Shown here in pieces: positions 1-6,189 of a stretch of 9,584 nt of DNA. A program made the translations under genes and the position numbers. Each line of letters opens with the position of its first letter. Within the stretch, counting starts at the first letter, position 1. Where the stretch lies: contig JAOZNB010000047.1 in assembly GCA_029933995.1 (NCBI GenBank), forward strand, positions 1-9,584. The letters are read 5' to 3'. This stretch comes from Candidatus Moraniibacteriota bacterium (GTDB lineage: Bacteria > Patescibacteriota > Minisyncoccia > Moranbacterales > GCA-2747515). A model generated the notes under the pieces. That model was not told where the DNA came from. It did no database searches and was given only the letters and a program-made list of their open reading frames with translations.

Positions 1-19
1 GACATAAGTAATTAATGTG

Positions 20-28
20 TGGTATAAT
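20..28 (+). promoter_or_regulatory. Extended -10 promoter of the pilin operon
   Basis: The sequence TGGTATAAT matches the extended -10 form TGnTATAAT exactly. The -35 region would fall at the very edge of the window and cannot be judged. Transcription would start near position 35, leaving a leader of about 34 bases before the first pilin gene. No Shine-Dalgarno sequence lies in that leader. It is the only good promoter candidate for the four-gene cluster that follows. Confidence 0.65.
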
Positions 29-68
29 GAATATGTTTTGAAATATACAAAAAAATACAAATATTTAT

Positions 69-677
69 ATGAATAAAAAAGGATTTACATTTATTGAGGT
101 TATCATTATTTTCACGATTATTTTTATCATGACAGCTGTTATGATGAGTATGTCGTATAAGGAACGTGCGTCAAAAGAAATTACAACTGTTGCTCACGAG
201 GTAGTGGCAAGTATTCGTGAAGCTCAAAATAATGCTTTAACAGGAAAACAAAGAGGAAATGACCAGTTGCCATGTGCTTTTAAATTTGGTTTAGTTAATT
301 TAAATAGTGCAACTCCACCAAGATATACAGGATATCAAATGTTTCATTCTGCACGTGATTTAGACGGTACATGTCCTGTTGATGATGCAACTGGTGTAAG
401 TACTTCATTTTTCAATGCGAATAAATTACCTGGTGGTATGACAATTTTTGCTCGAGGTAAGGATACAAATAATGTTGAAACAAAAAAAGATCATATTATA
501 TTTAAGGTTCCTTATGGTGGATTTATTATTAAAGATAATGGCTCTGATAATGAGGCATATGTCGGTAGTGATATAATAATTGAAAAAGGTGATAAGAGAT
601 ATCATATTTGTGTACATTCAACAGGTTTAATAGAAGAACTCGGGTTTAAAGATGCAGAGTTTGCTTGTCCGTTTTAA
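69..677 (+). CDS. Minor type IV prepilin, FimT/GspH-like
   Basis: This is a 202-residue prepilin, the first gene of the pilin operon. The very short leader MNKKG is followed by the cleavage site G5|F6 and the motif FTFIEV, with Glu at mature position 5. A hydrophobic helix covers about residues 6-28 and serves as membrane anchor before assembly. The next amphipathic stretch, with SIREAQNNAL near residues 47-57, resembles the 'IReaQ..A' segment of FimT/GspH-type minor pilins. The rest is a predicted beta-rich globular head with four cysteines, an even number that allows two disulfides outside the cytoplasm. Prepilin peptidase, needed for processing, is not in the window. The ATG at 69 fits because it gives a normal 5-residue leader; there is no Shine-Dalgarno sequence. 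The prepilin assignment is firm; the FimT/GspH subtype is inference from the helix motif and gene order. Confidence 0.85.
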   Translation: MNKKGFTFIEVIIIFTIIFIMTAVMMSMSYKERASKEITTVAHEVVASIREAQNNALTGKQRGNDQLPCAFKFGLVNLNSATPPRYTGYQMFHSARDLDGTCPVDDATGVSTSFFNANKLPGGMTIFARGKDTNNVETKKDHIIFKVPYGGFIIKDNGSDNEAYVGSDIIIEKGDKRYHICVHSTGLIEELGFKDAEFACPF

Positions 678-688
678 TAATTAATTGT

Positions 689-1315
689 ATGAAAAATAAA
701 AAAGGATTTTCAATTGGGGAGGTTATGGTTGCTGCGTTTATTCTGATTACAGGTATAGTGGCGGCGGTAGTTCTTACTGTGAAGAGTACTGATAACATAG
801 GGGATAGTCGTAGAGCGACTATTGCTTCAGCACTTGCACAGGAGGGAGTGGAATTGGTACGTAATGTACGTGATAATAATGTAACAGAACAAACATGTGG
901 TGGAGGCAGTGATAGATGTACTGCATTTGATGGTAATGGATTTCTTAATTTGAGCTCAAGTGAAACAAAACATACTATTGGATACGGTATTAAGGGGGAT
1001 GATGTATTGAGAATGCATGCAGCTGGATTGGAAAGATTGTATATTAATCCACATAATTATACATATACGCATATACCAGGTGGCGCAAATGTATCCCCAT
1101 TTAAGCGTATGATTTTTATTTCATATGAAACTTCGACAGGAGTGCCTTTAATGTCTGCTGAAAATGATGAAATTATCGCTAATATTACAAGTGTTGTAGT
1201 TTGGGAAAAAGGAGTCTTACCAAATGATGTAAGTAATATTGAAGATGAGTGTAAAATTGGAAAGAACTGTGCATTTGCACAAACAAAGTTAACATCATGG
1301 ATTAATTATGATTGA
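689..1315 (+). CDS. Minor type IV prepilin, PilV/GspI-like
   Basis: This is a 208-residue prepilin if started at the ATG at 689. That start gives leader MKNKKG and the mature N-terminus FSIGEVMVAAF, with Glu at mature position 5. The open frame extends to a TTG at 665, but this would overlap the preceding stop and lengthen the leader without need. A hydrophobic helix spans about residues 7-30. Next comes IASALAQEGVELVRNVRDNN, the 'AQEGIELVRNIRD' signature I know from PilV/GspI-like minor pilins of Patescibacteria. Two close cysteine pairs follow (TCGGGSDRC and ECKIGKNC, the latter near the C-terminus), likely each a disulfide loop. It begins 11 bases after the preceding stop, so it is co-transcribed. 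No Shine-Dalgarno sequence is visible. The prepilin call is firm; the subtype is from motif and order. Confidence 0.85.
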   Translation: MKNKKGFSIGEVMVAAFILITGIVAAVVLTVKSTDNIGDSRRATIASALAQEGVELVRNVRDNNVTEQTCGGGSDRCTAFDGNGFLNLSSSETKHTIGYGIKGDDVLRMHAAGLERLYINPHNYTYTHIPGGANVSPFKRMIFISYETSTGVPLMSAENDEIIANITSVVVWEKGVLPNDVSNIEDECKIGKNCAFAQTKLTSWINYD

Positions 1316-1337
1316 TATGTTACATAAAAAAAATAAA

Positions 1338-2042
1338 ATGAAAAAAGGATTTACTCTTATAGAAATGATGGTATCAGTTTTTATATTTGCACTTATGATG
1401 ACAGCAATAGCAAGTGTGTTTGCAAGTCAAATTAGAGCATATAAAAATGCACATACATTGCAAGGTGATTTAGAAAATGCACAATTTGCACTTAATTATA
1501 TTTCAAAAACATTGCGTACAGCATCACTTATTGGGTATGGTTCCAATTCGAGTATGCAGGATTTATTAGATAGAAAGCAATTTGGAACTACTGAGTATGA
1601 TAATGATTTTTATTTAAAACCGATTGAGCAAAATGAAGGACTCATTTTGTATGATTTTTCACAGGAATATTGTGTAAGGTTTACTTTTCAAGATGGAACT
1701 CATCACACTTCCTACGATAGACCTGCTTTGTGGGTGGAAACGCAAGAGGGTGTGGGCATTGATGAAATTGAAAAGTGTTTAGATATAAATACGTGGGAAA
1801 ATACATCAATTGGTGAATACAAAGATCAACGTTTAACATCTGGTGTTGTAGATGGTAAATTTCAAGTAGCGCCTACTAGGTATAGAGATCATCAAGGATC
1901 TAGAGGTACAGATACAATTGGTAGAGCAATAGTATCGATGAAGGTTGAGCCTGCAAATAACAAAGATGAAGATTCTGTGAATCCCGTGTATATTCAGAGT
2001 TCAGTTTCACTTAGGGATTATCCATCAGATTTGAGTTTTTAG
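1338..2042 (+). CDS. Minor type IV prepilin, PilW/GspJ-like
   Basis: This is the third prepilin of the operon, 234 residues from the ATG at 1338. Leader MKKG and the mature start FTLIEMMVSVFIFALMM are a textbook prepilin motif with Glu at mature position 5. In-frame ATGs at 1308 and 1317 would give longer basic leaders (14 and 11 residues); the 1308 codon overlaps the previous gene's stop by 8 bases, an arrangement that could support translational coupling. No Shine-Dalgarno sequence decides between them. The N-terminal helix is followed by an amphipathic segment and then NYISKTLRTASLIGYG, resembling the 'lr.Ag..g' region of PilW/GspJ proteins. The large beta-rich head contains two cysteines, which could pair. 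In minor-pilin complexes of this kind the PilW/GspJ subunit sits just below the tip. That placement is inferred from order and size. Confidence 0.85.
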   Translation: MKKGFTLIEMMVSVFIFALMMTAIASVFASQIRAYKNAHTLQGDLENAQFALNYISKTLRTASLIGYGSNSSMQDLLDRKQFGTTEYDNDFYLKPIEQNEGLILYDFSQEYCVRFTFQDGTHHTSYDRPALWVETQEGVGIDEIEKCLDINTWENTSIGEYKDQRLTSGVVDGKFQVAPTRYRDHQGSRGTDTIGRAIVSMKVEPANNKDEDSVNPVYIQSSVSLRDYPSDLSF

Positions 2043-2063
2043 AAATAAATAGAAATTAAAATT

Positions 2064-3545
2064 ATGATTAAAAAAAAGTCTCCTTCGCTAAAACTACGGC
2101 GAACAAAAAAAGGTTCAGTGTTAGTTTTTGCACTTATTATTTTATCTTTTATACTTGTATCAGCTTTTTCGCTTGCTTCAATTTCTCTTATAGAAAGGCG
2201 TAGTGCAGATATATCTGTAAATTCTGCAACAGCATTTCAAAATTCTGATAAAGGTATGGAAGAATTTTTGCAAAAATTATATAAAGATTTGGATCAAAAT
2301 GATGATTTAGACGAACTTGCTGCACAGCTTGATGGATATGTATGTGATGATGGTGGAAGAAGTCATGCAGCACGTATTGGTGATGAAACAACAAAGTTTA
2401 TTATTACCGCATACAAAGAGAATCCAAATCCAAATCCAACCAATCCAGACGATAATTGGAATGTGGTTGAAATTGATGATTGTGCAACATCCCTTGCAGA
2501 TGTATCACGATTTCGTGCTACTGGAAATCATAATAATGCGGCACGTGCGGTATTTTTGAAATTGAGGGATAGCTTGACACGCGGTTTAGTTGCCCATTGG
2601 TCATTTGAGGATCGTGCACATGTTGCACGTGTTACACCTGAAGCAGATAGTGAAAATAGGATTTCATTTTTGGCACAGGATTATTCAAAACAAAATCATA
2701 CACTTACATTATGTAATATAGATCAAGATGTCGATGATCCTCTCGAAATTACGGTTATTGATAGTGGGAGCGAGACGGTTATGAATATACAGGAATTTTC
2801 TCCTGAGTGTAGTTTTGTTAGTGCTGGGAGCGGGATGAATCCTGCTCGTGGATACAATGATAATGGTGATGATGAATATCATGTAGATGGCGCATGGCGA
2901 GAGGGAATTGTTGAAGAAATACTCACAACGACAGGTGCTCATGGTGATAATTCAAGCCAAGAAGCATTGTATTTTGGGAATAGTACTTATTTAGCATCAT
3001 ATTTTGATAGTAGTTGTGGAACAGATGATGTAAATTGTATAGAGGATTCTGATGATAAATTAGCAGTTGAAGATGGTATAGCAATTTCCTTGTGGGTAAA
3101 ACCAAGTTCAATAGGTGCAAGTGGTTATCTCGTGTCAAAATATAACGACAGTAGTGACAAGGGTTATGAATTATATTTAAATAGTGGAAATGTTTGTTTT
3201 AGATTAAATAATATTGATGGTTGTGCTAGTGACCTTACACTAGATGATGATTGGCATCATGTGGTTGCGCGTTGGAGAGAAGTTGATGGTGATATGGAAG
3301 TTTTTGTAGATGGCAAAAAGACAAATTTAAATAAATCAACTAGTGCATCTATCGGAGATATAATGGGTGAAAAAATAGTTATTGGAGCACAAAGTGATCC
3401 AATTGGAAATTATTTTACAGGAGTAATTGATGACGTGCGGATTTGGAATCGTGCATTAACATGTAATGAAGTTTATAAACTTTGTAATGATGCTGTAAAG
3501 ATTTCAGGTGCTGTTACTTGTGTGATGGATGCATGTGCAACATAA
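2064..3545 (+). CDS. PilX-like pilin fused to LamG adhesin domain (predicted pilus-tip protein)
   Basis: This 493-residue protein closes the operon. A basic N-terminus (about residues 1-16) leads to G17|SVLVFALIILSF, a hydrophobic helix to about residue 42, and ERRSA at 44-48. This is the layout of PilX/GspK-like subunits, which like this one lack Glu at mature position 5. The PilX-like part ends near residues 149-165, where RFRATG and AARAVFL resemble the usual 'SrG...Rtv' close. From residue 174 a LamG/concanavalin A-like domain begins (GLVAHWSFED), with QDYSKQNHTLTL at 205-216, ALYFG at 301-305, ISLWVKP at 341-347, DDDWHHVVARW at 394-404, VFVDGK at 413-418 and VIDDVRIWNRAL at 454-465. Twelve cysteines suggest disulfides. 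LamG domains often bind carbohydrates or proteins, so a pilus-tip adhesin is likely; the ligand cannot be read. The gene starts 21 bases after the previous stop, without a Shine-Dalgarno sequence. Confidence 0.87.
   Translation: MIKKKSPSLKLRRTKKGSVLVFALIILSFILVSAFSLASISLIERRSADISVNSATAFQNSDKGMEEFLQKLYKDLDQNDDLDELAAQLDGYVCDDGGRSHAARIGDETTKFIITAYKENPNPNPTNPDDNWNVVEIDDCATSLADVSRFRATGNHNNAARAVFLKLRDSLTRGLVAHWSFEDRAHVARVTPEADSENRISFLAQDYSKQNHTLTLCNIDQDVDDPLEITVIDSGSETVMNIQEFSPECSFVSAGSGMNPARGYNDNGDDEYHVDGAWREGIVEEILTTTGAHGDNSSQEALYFGNSTYLASYFDSSCGTDDVNCIEDSDDKLAVEDGIAISLWVKPSSIGASGYLVSKYNDSSDKGYELYLNSGNVCFRLNNIDGCASDLTLDDDWHHVVARWREVDGDMEVFVDGKKTNLNKSTSASIGDIMGEKIVIGAQSDPIGNYFTGVIDDVRIWNRALTCNEVYKLCNDAVKISGAVTCVMDACAT
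2421..2438 (+). repeat. Triple AATCCA hexamer inside the PilX-LamG gene
   Basis: Three tandem copies of AATCCA encode Asn-Pro-Asn-Pro-Asn-Pro at residues 120-125, continued by Thr-Asn-Pro. The stretch lies in the head of the PilX-like part. A change in copy number would add or remove two residues and keep the frame, so length variants would be tolerated. Confidence 0.6.
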
Positions 3546-3560
3546 GCTTGTTATTTATGA

Positions 3561-3596
3561 AAAAAACCTCTCATTTTAATGAGAGGTTTTTTGTTT
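3561..3596 (+). terminator. Rho-independent terminator closing the pilin operon
   Basis: A perfect inverted repeat pairs 3561-3575 with 3578-3592. Its core is CCTCTCATT against AATGAGAGG, with A6 on the left and T6 on the right, followed by G and four more Ts. The hairpin begins 15 bases after the stop of the PilX-LamG gene. Because the left arm starts with an A run, the structure would also work for transcripts coming from the right, although no convergent gene is present. It separates the pilin operon from ligA. Confidence 0.92.
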
Positions 3597-3637
3597 TTGG
3601 ATTGTGGTGTAGAATAGTAGGATGAATATGGATGTAT

Positions 3638-3665
3638 TTGAATTTTTAAAAGTATTTTTTATAAA
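3638..3665 (+). promoter_or_regulatory. Weak candidate promoter for ligA
   Basis: TTGAAT at 3638-3643 and TATAAA at 3660-3665 are spaced by 16 bases. The predicted start of transcription (about 3671-3674) would fall on or just after the annotated ligA start codon, which would mean a leaderless or nearly leaderless message. An alternative -10, TAGAAT at 3610-3615, would give a normal leader but has no credible -35, only the T-rich terminator tail upstream. ligA needs its own promoter because a strong terminator precedes it, but the sequence does not settle which. Confidence 0.3.
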
Positions 3666-3667
3666 GT

Positions 3668-5752
3668 ATGGTGATTAAATTAACGAAAAAACAGGCTAGT
3701 GAACGTGTTGTAAAATTGACTGATGAGATTGATCGGTTGAGAGTTCTTTATCATGTAAAAGATGATCCTACAATAGATGATGTGGTTTATTCATCTTTGA
3801 TGGATGAGTTGCGAGGTTTGGAATCATTGTATCCAGAGCTTATGAGTGCTACTAGTCCTACTCAGAGGATTGGTGGTGTGCCGTTGGAAAAGTTCAAGAA
3901 GACTACACATAAAGTTAGACAGTGGTCTTTTGATGATTTATTTGATTTTGATGAATTGAAAAAATGGGAGGAAAAACTTATGCGGATGATGGTGAAAAAA
4001 GGTTTTAATAATAAACCAGAATATTGTGCAGAAATTAAAATTGATGGACTTAAGATTATACTGACTTATGAAAAGGGTGAACTAGTTACAGCGGCGACGC
4101 GGGGTGATGGTGTGATAGGTGAGGATGTGACACATAATATCAAAACGATTCATAGCATACCGCTCAAATTGAAATATCCTATTGATCTGGTTGCTGTGGG
4201 TGAGGTGTGGTTGCCTGAGAGTGAGTTACAGAGGATTAATGGTGAGCGTGAAAAAACGGGTGAAGCAAAATTTGCAAATGCACGTAATGCTGCAGCTGGC
4301 TCTATACGACAATTAGATCCTGCTGTTGCTTCAAGTCGTGGTTTGGAGATGTTTGTCTATGATATTGATTTGATACAAAATAATAGTTATTTTGCAAATC
4401 CATTGACACAGACTGACGAATTAGAAGTTTTGCAGGATTTGGGATTTAAGGTAAATACACAATATAAAAAATGTAAAAATATACAAGAAATAGAAGATTT
4501 GTATAAATCGTGGGTAGACAAAAGAAATGCACAAGATTATGCAATTGATGGAATTGTAATCAAGACAAATGATAATAAAATACAAGATGCTTTGGGATAT
4601 ACTGGGAAAAGTCCACGATTTGCAATTGCATATAAATTTCCTGCGGAACGTACGACAACTGTTGTAGAAGATATTAATGTACAAGTTGGGAGAACAGGTG
4701 TACTTACCCCTGTTGCACATTTGCGACCAGTAGCAGTAGCAGGGACTACTGTTGCTAGAGCAACACTTCATAATGCGGATGAGATAGCACGACTAGGTGT
4801 AAAAATTGGAGATACAGTTGTGATACAGAAGGCTGGTGATATTATCCCAGAAATTGTAGAAGTACTTACCAATATGCGTACAGGAGTTGAAAAAGAATTT
4901 GATATGATTAGTGCGTGTAAAGAAATTTGTGGCGGTCCAATTATTAAAGATGTTATTGGTGTAAAGGGTGAGGAAGAGAGTGCTGCCTATTATTGTAAAG
5001 ATAAAAATTCATTTGTAATTCAAAAAGAACGATTGAGTCACTTTGTTTCCAAAAAGGGAATGAATATTGATGGGTGTGGTGAAAAAATTATTGAGCAGTT
5101 GATGAATGAGGGAATTGTTTCTGATGCGGCAGATATTTTTGAATTAAGGATTGGAGATATTGATCATTTGGAGCGTTTTGCAGATAAATCGGCAGAGAAT
5201 TTAATTGATGCAATTGAGGTGGCAAAGAAAATAAAATTAGAAAAGTTTTTGTTTGCTTTAGGGATTCGATATGTTGGTGAGGAAACTACTGTTTTGATTG
5301 TAAGTAATTTGGACAAAGTTACAACACAAAAAATAAAGAATTTAAATGATGTGCAAAATATTTTTGCGCAAGTAAAAATTGAGCAGTGGGAAGGTATTGA
5401 TGGTATAGGTGGCCGTGCAGCCAGTAGTCTGGTGCAATGGTTTGGTGATGAAAAGTATAAAAAGATGTTACAGAGAATGTATGAGTCGGGAGTAGAAATA
5501 ATTGTAATACAAAATACGTCTGTAAATAATGATATTGCAGGAAAGTCATTTGTTTTGACTGGCACGCTCACGTCATTGACACGTGATGAAGCAAAAGAAC
5601 TTATTCGAGATGCTGGTGGAAAAATCGTGTCTAGTGTAAGTAAAAATACTGATTATGTACTTGCTGGAGAGAAAGCGGGTTCAAAATTAATAAAGGCACA
5701 AAAGTTGGGTGTGAGTGTTATCAATGAAGATGAATTGCGAGAATTGCTTTGA
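3668..5752 (+). CDS. ligA: NAD+-dependent DNA ligase LigA
   Basis: LigA seals nicks in duplex DNA during replication and repair, using NAD+ to adenylate itself. The 694-residue length is close to the family's usual 670. Domain Ia holds YH at 28-29 and DDVVYSSL at 37-44. The adenylation domain has the nucleotidyl lysine K124 in EIKIDG, TRGDG at 144-148, GEVWLP at 178-183, DGIVIK at 294-299 and AYKFP at 321-325. The OB fold starts near GRTGVLTPVAHLRP (341-354). A zinc finger covers about 417-448, helix-hairpin-helix repeats about 460-590 (ALGIRYVGEET, GIDGIGGRAA), and a BRCT domain 622-694. Two ligand positions deviate: the fourth zinc cysteine is Ser448, and the Asp following Tyr41 is Ser42. 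'RQWSFDD' replaces the usual 'MLSLDN'. It stands alone after a terminator. The ATG at 3668 has no Shine-Dalgarno sequence; GTG at 3671 is an alternative. Confidence 0.97.
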   Translation: MVIKLTKKQASERVVKLTDEIDRLRVLYHVKDDPTIDDVVYSSLMDELRGLESLYPELMSATSPTQRIGGVPLEKFKKTTHKVRQWSFDDLFDFDELKKWEEKLMRMMVKKGFNNKPEYCAEIKIDGLKIILTYEKGELVTAATRGDGVIGEDVTHNIKTIHSIPLKLKYPIDLVAVGEVWLPESELQRINGEREKTGEAKFANARNAAAGSIRQLDPAVASSRGLEMFVYDIDLIQNNSYFANPLTQTDELEVLQDLGFKVNTQYKKCKNIQEIEDLYKSWVDKRNAQDYAIDGIVIKTNDNKIQDALGYTGKSPRFAIAYKFPAERTTTVVEDINVQVGRTGVLTPVAHLRPVAVAGTTVARATLHNADEIARLGVKIGDTVVIQKAGDIIPEIVEVLTNMRTGVEKEFDMISACKEICGGPIIKDVIGVKGEEESAAYYCKDKNSFVIQKERLSHFVSKKGMNIDGCGEKIIEQLMNEGIVSDAADIFELRIGDIDHLERFADKSAENLIDAIEVAKKIKLEKFLFALGIRYVGEETTVLIVSNLDKVTTQKIKNLNDVQNIFAQVKIEQWEGIDGIGGRAASSLVQWFGDEKYKKMLQRMYESGVEIIVIQNTSVNNDIAGKSFVLTGTLTSLTRDEAKELIRDAGGKIVSSVSKNTDYVLAGEKAGSKLIKAQKLGVSVINEDELRELL

Positions 5753-5772
5753 AACTTTTTTATGATTATGCA

Positions 5773-5877
5773 AAACCCCCTCTGTCCTGTCGGACATCTC
5801 CCCCTTAACAACCCTCCTTCGCCAAAGGCTACGGCGGGCAAAGAAGGGGGAGAGGATGATAGTTAAGGTTGAGGTTT
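5773..5877. repeat. G/C-rich palindromic interspersed element (MITE-like), copy 1
   Basis: This is a 105-base block far richer in G and C than its surroundings, with nested inverted repeats. Outer ends AAACC (5773-5777) pair with GGTTT (5873-5877), CTTAAC (5804-5809) with GTTAAG (5862-5867), and TCTCCCCCTT (5797-5806) perfectly with AAGGGGGAGA (5844-5853). Smaller hairpins sit inside: TGTCC/GGACA at 5783-5796 and GCC/GGC at 5821-5829. I know closely similar C-rich palindromes and the 'CTTCGCC..GGCTACGGCGGGCAAAG' core as intergenic repeats in Patescibacteria and other genomes, where they create spurious short reading frames. There is no transposase gene here. It may serve as the 3' end of the ligA transcript, since no ordinary terminator follows ligA. 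Confidence 0.6.
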
Positions 5878-5895
5878 GAAGTGTTGAGTATTTAT

Positions 5896-5956
5896 TAACC
5901 AAAACCCCCCCCCCTTTTTTTTTGAAGGGGAGGATTGAGGAGGGGTTAGAAGGTTA
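5896..5956. repeat. Second palindromic G/C-rich element with C10T9 tract
   Basis: This is a shorter imperfect inverted repeat lying 18 bases after the first element. TAACC (5896-5900) pairs with GGTTA (5952-5956), AACCCC (5903-5908) with GGGGTT (5942-5947), and CCCCTT (5911-5916) with AAGGGG (5925-5930). The left arm contains ten consecutive Cs (5905-5914) followed directly by nine Ts (5915-5923). Like the first element it opens with 'CAAAACCCCC' and closes with a GAGG-GGTT type end, so the two may be diverged copies of one family or one composite insertion. Confidence 0.5.
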
Positions 5957-6141
5957 TCAAGTAAATAAAAAGTATCATATCATCAAAATCTTTTTTTTTC
6001 GTAATTATATGTAAGAGTAGAAATTAAGAAGATGTTAAAAGTGTTAATGTACAAATTTCAATTTTACAATAGTTTTATTGAGATTACTCTATTGTTAAAC
6101 ACTTCTTGTGATTGCAATAGTAGTAGTGTTGTTTATTAATA

Positions 6142-6175
6142 TTGCTTGAAGAGTTTATTTGTGAGATAATATAAT
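6142..6175 (+). promoter_or_regulatory. Promoter of the RDD gene (and probably gatC)
   Basis: TTGCTT at 6142-6147 lies 17 bases before GATAAT at 6165-6170, which is preceded by TGA and so forms an extended -10 (TGnGATAAT). An overlapping alternative is TTGAAG at 6146-6151 with a perfect TATAAT at 6170-6175 and an 18-base spacer. Either would start transcription within about 5-13 bases of the ATG at 6190, giving a very short leader without a Shine-Dalgarno sequence. Confidence 0.6.
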
Positions 6176-6189
6176 TATAACTTTTCAAT

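Larger units (their letters stand above)
5753..6189. other. 437-base gene-free stretch between ligA and the RDD gene
   Basis: No reading frame here has credible protein features; the short minus-strand frames come from the C-rich repeat. The left half holds the two palindromic elements. From about 5957 the sequence turns very AT-rich, with a run of nine Ts at 5991-5999 that has no GC stem before it and so is not a convincing terminator. Inverted repeats lie at 6066-6072/6089-6095 (ACAATAG/CTATTGT) and 6098-6103/6125-6130 (AACACT/AGTGTT). The right end carries the promoter of the RDD gene. I see no RNA gene. Confidence 0.7.

Noticed and set aside
665..688. TTG-initiated 8-residue extension of the second prepilin gene
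   Set aside because: It overlaps the preceding gene's stop, and the ATG at 689 gives a normal short prepilin leader.
2421..2438. AATCCA tandem repeat as a possible phase-variation switch
   Set aside because: The unit is six bases, so copy changes would keep the reading frame and could not switch the gene on or off.
4421..4771. 116-residue minus-strand reading frame inside ligA
   Set aside because: It lies wholly opposite conserved LigA sequence, is low in complexity with many Cys, Ser and Ile residues, and has no recognisable motif; it is a shadow frame.
5164..5571. 135-residue minus-strand reading frame opposite the ligA 3' half
   Set aside because: It is antisense to the helix-hairpin-helix and early BRCT coding sequence, with no start context and no domain resemblance.
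5653..5902. Two short minus-strand frames over the palindromic element, one containing GEMSDRTEGVLHNH
   Set aside because: Peptides like this recur as translations of a non-coding repeat in related genomes. The composition follows the C-rich palindrome, and the frames overlap the 3' end of ligA.
5991..5999. Run of nine Ts that could be the tail of a terminator
   Set aside because: The sequence just upstream contains no stable GC stem, only AT-rich repeats of the TATCAT type.
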